Below, piece after piece: positions 1 to 9,529 of a stretch of DNA of 64,000 nt. Below the pieces are notes generated by a model that saw only the letters and a list, made by a program, of their open reading frames with translations, was not told the DNA's origin and made no database searches. A program made the translations under genes and the position numbers. This DNA comes from Dasypus novemcinctus. Lineage: Eukaryota; Chordata; Mammalia; Cingulata; Dasypodidae. Location of the stretch: positions 12,924,739 to 12,988,738 of the forward strand of contig NC_080701.1 in the NCBI RefSeq assembly GCF_030445035.2, written 5' to 3'. Numbering within the stretch: the first letter of the stretch is position 1; each line of letters starts with the position of its first letter.

Positions 1-209
1 ACGCCCCTCCGCCCCAGGACCCTAAGAGGGGCTTACTAATCGTGGGGAACCGAGTGGGCAGGCCCCGCGGAGCACCCCCCTTAGCGGATAACTCCTTCAC
101 TGTTTCGAAAATCTTATTTGTAATGTCTTTGGCGAAGCTTCTAAATAATTTTGCGTTTCTTAGCAATGTTGTGCTCTGTTTTGAGACATGGATTTTTTTT
201 TTCTTCTAG

Positions 210-341
210 TGTTTCTCTCCTGAGGCAAAGCCCACCACACCTGTCTTTTGTCCACTTCTCCAGCAAATTAGATTTGTCTCTGGGAATGTGTTTGTAACGT
301 ACCAACCTCCTGCCGACCAGCAGAGGGAGCTCCCATGTTGA
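210..341 (+). CDS. RBPMS: RBPMS alternative C-terminal exon (CFSPEAK... tail)
   Basis: Terminal coding exon of the RNA-binding protein with multiple splicing, an RRM protein that binds paired CAC motifs and controls splicing and mRNA fate in smooth muscle, heart and retinal ganglion cells. The 43 codons begin [13 protein letters not shown] and end QQRELPC before TGA at 339-341. They match, as I recall it, the tail of one RBPMS isoform with only a couple of substitutions. A pyrimidine-rich acceptor ending in AG at 208-209 precedes the exon, which starts in phase 0, as expected after the ...LHAQ codons. The RRM exons lie outside the window to the left. An AATAAA at 410-415 makes this a stand-alone 3' terminal exon. 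It competes with the exon at 9460-9529, so the two give different C termini. Confidence 0.95.
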   Translation, partial: CFSPEAKPTTPVFCPLLQQIRFVSGNVFVTYQPPADQQRELPC

Positions 342-430
342 ATTTGCTTTTTAGCTCTTTTTCTCCCCCTTTGGCGAAAACTATTTCTTGGCAACCTTTG
401 AGAGATTTCAATAAAAATTTTAATCAGAGT
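342..430 (+). other. RBPMS: RBPMS short-isoform 3' UTR with poly(A) signal
   Basis: The sequence after the TGA runs without splice signals to a canonical AATAAA at 410-415, within an A/T-rich context. A T-rich stretch follows within about 70 bases. This is the expected structure for proximal cleavage and polyadenylation of the CFSPEAK isoform. The cleavage point itself is inferred. Confidence 0.6.
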
Positions 431-2462
431 TAAAATGATCTCAAGTAGACTTCAGCGTCTTGTTTTCATGGTGACGCAGTTTTGGAGCTAAGGTGTCATC
501 TCTGGCTGAGATTTCGGGTGGATTAGGCCCGTGACACTAAAGCGTGTTTCGTGTGGGAGAAGGCACAAGAGAGGGAGCGTGTCCCGGGGAAACTGGGCGC
601 CAGGGCCCAGTGCCCGCTGCTGCTCACATCTTCTGGGGCTCCTGAACCGCCAAGAGCTGCGTCCTGCAGGTTCTCATCCCGGCTTCGAGGTTTCACGTCC
701 CCTGGGAGGCTCGCTGCCGCGTGGACAAGGCATCTCACCAGTGGAAGGCCATTTGCCACGCAGGGCTGCGTCGTCCCATCTGCCCGTGTTCCCAGAGGAC
801 GGCGGACAGCGAGACAGTGTCATCCAGAAGGACCGGGAGCCACGTTTCCAGTTCGGAGGTGCTTCCCTGCTCTAAAGGGAAGATGCTAGTTTGCCATCAA
901 ATCCCACTCGAAAAAACTTCCTGGAAGAGTTCATAGAACCGTGAGCTGCGAGTACTAGCAATGAAAGGGTGACCAGGTGCAGCGAGCATCTGATTTCCAA
1001 GATCGTGAATGATTTTAGGCACGAGCGTCCTGTTTATTTTCAGGGTTATGGGTATTGGGGATGTAGTAAATCGGTTAGGTGAGTCACCGTGAATAGATTT
1101 CATCCCTTGCTCTCAGGAAGCAGTAGCCCTGCGAGGACATGCAGCCCTTCTGGCACCTTGAGGTCACACATCTCCGCTTTGCCAGCCTGGGCTCCTTTCT
1201 GTTTTTAGCTGCTGACAGGACTCCATGTCAGTAGCACACACTGCCCTTTCCCATCCCAGAAACACAACACCACTCCCCCCCTCCCCCCGAGGCAGAGTCG
1301 AGCCCCCGGGCCAGGTGCTGTCACAGGTAAGTGGGCAGGGAGGGAGTCCTGGCGGCCTCTTCTTGTTCAGAGGTGTCGCTGCCCTCGAGCCGCAGCCCTG
1401 CTCCGAGGGCCCGGGGCCTGCTCCACCCCTAGCCTGGGACCCAGCACCTGTACGCCGAGTCTGGGAAACACCAGCAGAGGGGAAAGGTCAAGCTCTAAAG
1501 TCACAGCCCAGGCTTCCCAGGCGCAAGACGTGCCCCTGGGGAGGTCCCTCGTGACACATTGGAAAAATCTTAAAGGTTAAGCCCAAAATAAATACAGAAC
1601 TGGACCATGGGAAAAGGGACATAAAGGCAGCAGGGGAGGGGTGGATGGGCTCGGGCCAGCCCGTGGGCCGCCTCCTGCCAGCGCCGTGTTCAGGCCCTGA
1701 CACATCAGCAGGTGAGCGGAGTGCGGCGTCTGAGGAGGGACTTGAGGACACACAGACACAGGCATGTCCGTACACACACGTGTCAGCCGGTTTCCCTGAG
1801 CCCTGTGAGGAGTGCTGAGGTAAAGAGGACACGAGAATGGCTATGGGGGGAGCACGAGCTCGAGAAGGGGTGCCCTTAGCTGGCCAGGGTGGAGCCCATG
1901 GCCCTCGGCGAGCTCCATGCAGGCGGCAGGCAGGCCTCCTGCCCCGGGTGCCCGGCAGGGGCCAGCGAGCAGAGCCCCTGGGCCCGTGGGAAGCAGCTTC
2001 CCCTCATCACTTCGCCCACCAGCTCCCCTCAGGGAGAGCCGGGTGGTCCTGGCCACGCGCCTCCGCGGGCCCCGCGCCCGTGGGCTCTTCAGCGTCAACT
2101 TCCAGCTCTCAGGCCCGGGCTGCCCGAAGTCCCCGTGTCCTCAGAGACCCGCAGCCTTGAGGGGCCGCAGTCGCCGTGGGGAGCCCCAGGCCTTAAATGG
2201 TTTTCAGACCCGAAGGAAACGAGTCACCCTCTGACAGTCACCTTCGCGCCAAACCCGTGGCTCTGCGGAGGTCAGGCTGTGAGGAGAGCCGCCCCTCAGG
2301 TCCGTAACGGGCCGGGCGGGCCAGCTCCGTGAGGCTTTGTGGGCCAGGCGCAGCCGCCTCGCGTCCCTCAGGAGACTCAGGCCGCCGTCCACCCTCGCCC
2401 GGCCCCTGCGTGGCTGGCTCCTTTCCGGGCCTTTCTGGGTTCGTGCAGTCGTGGGGAGATGA

Positions 2463-2610
2463 GAAGTGCAGGCTCTGGAGCTGCCTGACCATACACGGGC
2501 TCTGCCATCTCCAGGCCCCTTAAGCTCTCTGAAAAAAGGCACACTAATCCCTCACGGAAAACCCTTAGAAAAGTGCCTGACACAGTGAGGGCCTCATAAA
2601 TGTTAGCTGA
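2463..2610 (+). repeat. MIR SINE relic
   Basis: Degraded mammalian-wide interspersed repeat. The order of blocks fits MIR: a GGCTCTGGAG start, a run through CCATCTCCAGGCCCCTTAAG and a tail reading AAAAGTGCCTGACACAGTGA followed by CTCATAAATGTTAGCTGA. The final part is the typical MIR 3' end. Borders are approximate. Confidence 0.7.
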
Positions 2611-3799
2611 AAACCGAGAAGCCGGTGGGAGGTATCGTCCTTCCCAAGGGCCTTATAACGAGAAGGAGGCCTAGGATGACGCCAAGTACCCACAATGCCT
2701 TGCCAGTCAACGTCCAGCGCATATGGACACTGACGGGGCCGCACAGTCCTGTTGGCCGCAGCCACAGAGGCCAGAAGGACGAATGACCGGCGGGCAGGTC
2801 AAATGAGCGCCGCCAACGGCCCCTGCGCGCCGTCCGGCAACGGGGCTCCGCAGCCTGTGGCAGCACCGGGCGCTTCCGTTCCCCACAGGAAACCGCCACA
2901 GCCAGGCCGCGGCGCGCCTGCCAGAAGAAAACCTCGCCCTGACAGGAAACAGATCAAGAGTGGGAGGCAGCTGAGGTCCCCGAGAGACCACCCGGCTCGT
3001 GTGTGCTGCTCTCCTCAGGCCCGCCAGCCCTGAACTTCCCAGCCGCTCCCCCCATCGTGCTTTCCTGTCTAAGAAGACAAGGACCCACGGGTCGCCCAGC
3101 CCACTTCTTCCCGGGCTTTCCAGAACTTTCTTCCCACAGCCCCTCCGCTAGGAGTCTGCCCGGCCTCGTTTCCAGGCCGTGTGGTTTCCATCTTGTGCCC
3201 TGGAATGTCCTGCTCTTCATGGTCCGGTGCCTGGGACACCCAGGGGACCGAGCGCCTCCCTCCAACCTCGTCCCCCTTCTCTTCTGCTGCTTGGTCTTCA
3301 TCAGAGGAAGTAGCCGCTCAGCAGGGAGTCGGCCAACCCTTGTCCCATCCCCGCGGCCTCTTCAGACGCAGCCCGGCGTCATTCGAGAGCCACTGAGGAT
3401 GGCTCTTCCTTGACCAGAGCTGGCGCTGTCGAGTCTCAGACCTCAGAAGCCGTCCAGAGACCAGAGCCCATGCCCTGGCGCAAGGACGCTGCCCTAGAAC
3501 GCCCCGCGACGGGGACAACAGCTAGAGGCGTGCTCCCGGGCTCTCGAGCCTGTCCCGTTCTGTCCTTGGCATGAGGCTAAGCCCCGTGGTCCCCGGCCTC
3601 GCTGGCCGAAGGAGCCTTCCCAGTCCCTGGGAGGGCCACAAGTACTGCCTGGGGGCTCAGCTCTTCTTGGCAAACGTGGATGGGACCGTCGCCATCGGCC
3701 GGGCAAGGCGCCTGGCTTGTCATGGGGACTTGATGTTTTAAGCTCGAGCAAACCAGATTTGACGGATGATTTCCACCCGCTCCGCAAGCTCTGAGATCC

Positions 3800-3895
3800 G
3801 GGGCAAGTTTTTGAGCCTGGCTTAGCGCCGCTTCCTCGCCTGGAAATGGGAACGATGAATGCCTATTTCAGAGGCTTGTTTTGAGGGGACGTGGG
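3800..3895 (+). repeat. MIR 3' fragment
   Basis: Short MIR-like block with the recognisable core CTTCCTCGCCTGGAAATGGG followed by AACGATGAATGCCTATTTCA and GGCTTGTTTTGAGG. This corresponds to the part of MIR that reads roughly 'cctcatctgtaaaatggg...cctacctc...gttgtgagg'. It is heavily diverged. Confidence 0.6.
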
Positions 3896-6517
3896 AAAGC
3901 TCGGCCTGGGGTGGGCGTCCTGTTAAAGCGGCCCGTCCCCTTCCCGTGGTCACTGCTGGGTCTGGCACAGCCCGGGGGCCCCGCAGGCCTCCTGGAAGCT
4001 TGAGAAGCACTTGGCGTTGCAGGGACTCTGGCCCGGGGCCCTCCGAGAGGAGCCCAAGGGGCCTCGCTTTCCTCGTAGGTGAGGAGGGGAGCAGCGGAGC
4101 CAGGGCCCGAGAGGCGGCCTGTGGCTTGGGCGGGTGCCAGGCTGGGGGCTGGGGCTGGGCCGCTGGCCGGGCACCCGGCTTGGCCTCCTCCCGTCGGCAC
4201 GGGCAGCCGGAGCCCATCTGAACCAGGGGAGTCCAGCTGCGCTTGCACAGCACCAAGGCTGCAAAGAAATGGGCGTCCTGAAACCGAGTCTTTTACGAGG
4301 AGACGGGGGGCTTTTGAAGAAAACCGATCGTGACAGGGAGAAAAGGACAATCAGCTCCAAACGGGATCGTCCAGCATTCGAGCCGCCGGCGGAGAAGGCC
4401 ACAACCCCGGGCGGGACGGGAGGGCGGACGCCGCGAAGTGCTTCCCGCTTCACTGAGCTCCGCGCTGGGGGACCCCTGATGGGCCTTGATAGCAAACGTA
4501 GTTAAAAATTCACCGGCCCACAGGATTAACTGGGGGTGGCCGGGGAGCGCCATGGCCTTCACCTGACACGGGGCATTTCACGCTTGGGGGCCCTCGCCCC
4601 GCGTGGCGTCTCAGGGGCCGGCGGGGACGTCCGAGCACGTTTCACACGCCTGCTTGGAGCCGAGGGCCCGGCTTGTGCTTAGGGCAGGCGGGAAAGAAAA
4701 GCCCCGGAGAGGAAGTGACCCCCGAAGGCTGGTGTCCAGGAGCCCAGCCGGGCCTCACGGCCTAGCACGGTTCTCGGGGTGTCCACCTCGGCCCTGCGGG
4801 GGTTCGGGCCGCAAACGCCCCCCGTTTGGAAAGGCAGGTCTGGCAGGCCGGGCACGGCCTTCTCCAGCCAGGACCTGCTGGCTCACCGCTGCGCCAGTGG
4901 TCAGACTTAAATCCTGGGACCCACGCGAATGAATCCTGGCGTTTTGCCCAGATAATAGCCACTTGCTTAATCGCCCTGGCACTTCTGTGCCCTTTGTGTC
5001 TGCCGGGGAGAGGACCGGCTGGCTTCGTTCTAAAAGGTCTGGGCTGCCAGGGTTTTGAGGGAGGAGAGCAGACGGGGTGGGTGTTCCTTTACAACGTTAC
5101 ACCCCGGGGGCCTCGTTTCATGCCGCAGAAAGTTCCTGAAAAGTGTTGGTTGTGGCGACTGGGTTACCGATTCTAAGAACCCTGTACTTAGTCCTATAAA
5201 AAGGATAATTTCCTTTTTTTTTTGGTATTGGAAATCCTCGCTCAGGCTGTCGGGTGAGCTGGGGTCTCTCCCCTGGGCCCAGGGTCCACTTCGGGCTCGG
5301 CAGCCTCTGAGGCAGCGGCCGCCGACTCGACTTGCTGTCGGGCCTGACATTTGGTGCCGCCCGAGTGGGGACCTGCAGGGATGGGCAGGGGTGATGAAAT
5401 GACGTCCCGTGGGTGGCTCTGTGCAGGCAGCTCGGCCTTGGGGAGGTCCCGAGGGCGTCTGGGCTCGCTTCAAACCCAGGTTAATGTTTCAAGCTCGCGC
5501 CTGCCGCTCACAGGAAACCCTCGCCACCTTTGACTATTTGCTCAAAGAGGGATAGCTTGGTTCTGGATACAGGACTGGGGTCTCCATCATCTGCAGAAGA
5601 AAGAAATCTTAGCTGCCCCTGTAAGAGGGGACACAGACGAGGGCAGCAGCTGGCCGACCCCCAGCTCTTGGCCGTCTGGTTAAGCGCTGGACCCACGGGT
5701 GCCACCCTCCGGCCTGCGCCTCCCCTGGGGGATTTGGACCCTGAGTGGTGGCTCCTGGCCCGGGGTCCCTGTGTTGCTAACCAGTTCCCAGGGGAGGCCG
5801 AGGCTGGTGGCCCAAGGAGCGCAGTGTGAGAACCTTAACTTGATGGAGAAGAAGCAGCTGAGCCTAAGGGTCTTCTTTCCTCGTGGCACCTGCTGAGCAC
5901 CGCCCCCGCCCCGGGCCCACTTCCCCAGTCCAGTGTGATCCTGGGAGCGAATCCTCCGGGAGGGGCTGGCGCCCTGCAGAGAAGTCCTTCAGGAGCCTGT
6001 GCGGTGCCCCTCGAGATACCAGCTCTGCCTAACCGCGGCCGGCTTCCCTGGGCCGGGAATTCCGCGTGTACTCTCATCCTCCTGGCCTTGGTGTCCTTGT
6101 CTGTACGGGAAGGGGACGGAGACCCCTTCGTGGGCACTTACCATTTTCTCTAGAACCCTCTTTTACTTTTGCCGGTGCCCCCAGTGCCCGCCCCTGTGCA
6201 CGCTGTCATTGGGCAGTGCTGGCGTCACACTCAGGCGTTGGAGGCTTTAGGCTTTAGAGACGACAGGGTCCCCGCACAGGGGCGTGTTGAGAGAACATTC
6301 CCGAGGCGGTGCTGGCCTGGCACTGCCCACACCGCGGCCCCAGGTGGTGAGCTGCCACCGCCGGGTCCTTGTCATCATTAGACCCCCGGGGCTCTGAGCT
6401 GCTTGCCCCCCCAACACGTCAGGCTCCGTGACCCCCTGGTCGCTTAGCTGCTTCTGTGGGAAATTCTGAGCAGGGACTAAAGGAGCCCCTGGAATTGCGT
6501 GCAGGGCTGCGAGGGTG

Positions 6518-6568
6518 CGTGTGTGTATGTGTGTGTGCGTGTGTGTGCATGCGTGTGTGTGGGTGTCT
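6518..6568 (+). repeat. TG-rich microsatellite
   Basis: Imperfect (TG)n tract with interspersed C and A, for example GTGTGTGTATGTGTGTGTGC followed by further GTGTG units and a GGGTGTCT end. It sits directly beside the CpG island that begins near 6550. It accounts for the Cys/Val-rich chance peptides read across this region. Confidence 0.9.
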
Positions 6569-6960
6569 CTGCCGAGAGCGCGAGGGGACGTCGAGGACCG
6601 TCGCCTGCCGTGGGGGCCGCTGTCCGCAGGGCGCGCAAGGTGCGCAGGGCCCCGCCGGCGTGGCCCCGAGGGTCCCCGGGGTTTACGGCAGGTCCAGGGC
6701 GCGGGCTCGAGTGCCCGGGGTGGCCCGGCAAAGGCCGAGCAGAGCGGGCGCCGGGCAGGAGGCCCGCAGCGGTCAGCGCCGAGCAGCCCGGCCGCCCCGT
6801 TCCGCCCGGGAGCCTCCCCGGAGGCTGGGCCCGCGGTCCAGGGCGCAGAGGAGAGGCCCGGGCGCTGGGGCGGGAGCGGAGGCGGCCCCCGGGGCTTCGG
6901 GGATGCGCGAGAAGACCCCCGGCCCCCTGCACCTGCCCGCACTTCCTCGGAGAGCCAGCC
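6550..6960. promoter_or_regulatory. Intragenic CpG island
   Basis: Between about 6550 and 6960 I count roughly seven to ten CpG dinucleotides per 60-base line, about 48 in 360 bases, with very high G+C. That is near or above random expectation, whereas most mammalian DNA is CpG-depleted. The island lies inside the RBPMS intron, far from either 5' end, so it would be an orphan island. Possible roles are an alternative promoter, an enhancer or simply the hottest part of a GC-rich isochore. I see no TATA box or obvious first exon beside it. Confidence 0.6.
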
Positions 6961-7254
6961 CGCTGCCGCCTGGGGGCCTCCCCTGCCGCCTCCTCCCCGC
7001 CGGCCTCCCTGCCGGCCTCCCCGCTGCCAGCCTCCCCCTCCCGGCCTCCCCGGCTGTTGGCCTCCCTGACCTTGGCTCCGCCGAGCACAGCTCATCATGG
7101 ACCCACAGCCCAGAGTCGGCTTCGCGCCCCTGCAGTGCTCGGGGTGCCCCGCCAGGCCCTGAGGCTCCCGCCCTGGACCCCCAGCCCCGCCAGGTTGAGG
7201 GAACACGAGGGCCTGCGCGTGGGGGAGGAGGCCGCGCGCTTGTCAGGTGCAGGC

Positions 7255-7455
7255 CCCCCCCCCCAGTCACCTCCCCACCGCCCCAGCCAGCCCCCTCGAT
7301 TCTCCCTGGAGCACCGTCCTGTGTCCCCTCCCCGGCCCCTCCAGTCACCTCACCAGCCCCCTGCCCTGGCCAGTCCCCCGCCCCGGCCAGCCCCCCCCCA
7401 GTCACCTCCCACCCCCTTAGCCTCCGTCCTCCCTGGAGCACCTTCCTGCCTGGGC
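7255..7455 (+). repeat. C-rich imperfect minisatellite-like tract
   Basis: Runs of C broken by repeated words. CAGTCACCT occurs at 7264, 7342 and 7399, and CTCCCTGGAGCACC occurs near 7302 and again near 7429. CAGCCCC and CCGGCC words fill the rest. Unit lengths vary, so this is a low-order, decayed tandem array rather than a clean minisatellite. It explains the proline-rich frames read here. Confidence 0.55.
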
Positions 7456-9459
7456 CTCTGGGGGTTGGCGCCCCAGCCCCTCCCTCGGGCACCTGTCACC
7501 GCTCCTGCACCACACTGCCCCGTTGCGCACAGCCCTAGCCCTGTCCTGCTGCGTGTCCAGGTGCCCGGCCCCCCGCCCACCCGGGGCCCAGCGCCCTCTG
7601 CGCTCCCTCCCCACCTGCCCGCGAGGGAGCTCGACCCTGCTCCCTGCGCCTGCTCCCTGCTCCGCGAGCAGCGGGTCTCTGCGCAGGGCCTGCAAGGTAG
7701 GTAGGTACAGGTGTCCCTTTGTCCCCCTTCTCTCCTGTGCTTTCCACTTCCCCTCTCCTTCCGCTCCCCCCTCCCCATACCCTCCCCCTTTATTTCTCTC
7801 CCCTGTTCCGCACACCTGCCGCCCGTCCTGTCCTTGGTTGGTGTGAGTGCTGCAAACGCCCCCTGGCCCTGCCTCCTCGGTACCTGCCGGCGCCCCCAGG
7901 GCCCCGGGCCTGCCTCTTCATCCGGGGCCTCACTGGGCTGCTGAGCTGGCTCCCAGCAGCTCCTTTTCTGGCCTCAGAGGGTCTCTAGAGCGCAGGAGCC
8001 TGCGGGGCTGGGAGGCGTCCCTGATGGGAGTGGACGCTCCCCCTTCCCAGGTGAGCGAGGCAGGTGGGGCCAGCGGAGAGCATACCCCAGCTGGCCTTGG
8101 AGGAAGGAGCCTGAGGCACGTGGGACAGAGGGGCCTGGGAGGTCGTCTGTGTGTGGGACGGGGCACGAGGCCGTGCGCCCCGTGTCTAGACATCCCCACT
8201 TTTAGAGCGGAGTCGGGGTTGCTGGGGGAGCCCGAGCCTGGGGCCTCGGGGGCGTCATCCCACCTGTCAAACTGCCGCTTAGACGAGGCCAGAGGTTTGC
8301 CGCGTGCCCACGGAGCGCCTCCATTCCCACCAGAAGTGCTCCCACCTCCTCGTTGTACGCCCTGGACATCCGGCCAAGATGCCCTTCGGGAAAGAAAATG
8401 AAAAGGCTCCCCTGCAAGACCTGTTTTGTTCACCCAGGGAAGTGGGTTTGTCGGGGTAGAACGCGCTCCAGGTCACCGGCCAGCCGCACGGTCGGGTCTG
8501 AAGCCTGCTCGGGGGACCCAAGTCAGGCCAGGGCCGGGGGGAAGCGCGGGCTCCACTCCGGGGGCCGCTCAGCCTTCCGCGGAGGCCCGGCCTCCGCTCC
8601 CCGTTTGTCCGTTTGCTGCCCCTTCCCCGCCGCCCATGCCCACGGTCCAGGGACCGTGCCCCCAGGTGAGCCGATGGGGAGGCGGCGCCTCCTCTGTGTG
8701 CAAGGAGCGAGGCCGACAGGCTCAGGGGCAGGACGGACGCTGAGCAGGGGGACAGCGGGGAGAGCCGCCCGCCTCACGCTGGCCTGGTTTTGTGTCGCTG
8801 TCTTCCACTTCTCCCTCGGCACAGGGCCGGGCCCAGTGGGCCTAGCAGATGCGGCGTCACCCACTCGGCTGGCGTTGGGGCTGGACTTCCACTCTGGAAA
8901 CCTAGAAGGGGCTGCCAGGCCTACCCGGGGAGGCCCCTTGCCAAAGGCGGCGGGCCCCTCCTCAGCCCTGCGTGCAGGGCTGGGGCACCCGAGCCCCTTC
9001 CCTAGAGGGCTGGAAAGCAAACCTCAGGGGACATCCAGCCCGGCCGCTGGCACGAGGGCCCGTGGACTGCCACCTCTTCGCTCTTTAGCCAGAAACCCTC
9101 AAGCAGGAACCGTTTCCACAGATGCTCAGGAAACCATCGGCCACTGCCCCCAGCCCAGGCATTTCTGAGTGTGGGTGAAAGAGGGTCCCGGGGCCAGGTT
9201 TAGGCCTAGCGTGGCCCTTGCCCTTTGTCAAGGAGGGTGGGAGCGAGGCAACTGGTGGCGCCTCCGCGGCTGCGTGAGGTGGGTGCTCTCCCGCGAGCCT
9301 GCCCCGTGTGATCATCAAGGTGTGCCCGAGGGGTGGCAGGAGAACCCGGAGGCCAGCGTCGGGCGCTGTCTGCAAAGAGGAAGGCCAGCCACGCGGGGCG
9401 TCTGAGGAGGGCGGGCGCGGGGGGCCCCGGCTCACCTCGTCTCCCTCATGTCTTTCCAG

Positions 9460-9529
9460 ATGCGCTGGCTCCCTCCCTCCGAGGCTACTTCTCAGGGCTG
9501 GAAGTCCCGTCAGTTCTGCTGAATGCTGT
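9460..9529 (+). CDS. RBPMS: RBPMS alternative C-terminal exon ([12 protein letters not shown]... tail)
   Basis: Codes for [20 protein letters not shown] and then TGA at 9520-9522. By my recollection this is identical to the canonical RBPMS C terminus. The acceptor is a pyrimidine tract ending in CAG, with AG at 9458-9459. The frame is phase 0, so it joins the same upstream exon as the exon at 210. A strong donor GTAAGT at 9530-9535 follows seven bases after the stop codon. This exon is therefore spliced on to a further non-coding exon, with the stop within the usual 50-base limit of the last junction and so not expected to trigger nonsense-mediated decay. The initial ATG here is an internal codon, not a translation start. 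Confidence 0.95.

Larger units (their letters stand above)
416..9459 (+). other. RBPMS: RBPMS intron, GC- and CpG-rich
   Basis: About 9 kb between the two alternative terminal exons. It is very GC-rich with abundant CpG, so stop codons are scarce and many overlapping frames of 100-400 codons appear on both strands. None shows a domain, a splice context or a biased composition that I recognise. Contents supported separately are MIR relics near 2.5 and 3.8 kb, a TG microsatellite at 6.5 kb, a CpG island at 6.55-6.95 kb and C-rich imperfect repeats at 7.25-7.45 kb. No SINE of the armadillo type lies in this stretch. Confidence 0.7.

Noticed and set aside
4905..5000. Possible MIR fragment near 4.95 kb
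   Set aside because: Only one or two words (CACTTGCTTAATCGCCCTGG) fit; not enough for a call.
6247..7704. Very long open frames (319, 360 and 401 codons) on both strands
   Set aside because: They overlap each other in several frames within a GC- and CpG-rich tract where stops are rare. The peptides are Pro/Arg/Gly/Ala-rich without domains, and begin in a TG microsatellite or C-rich repeat. No splice or promoter context supports them.
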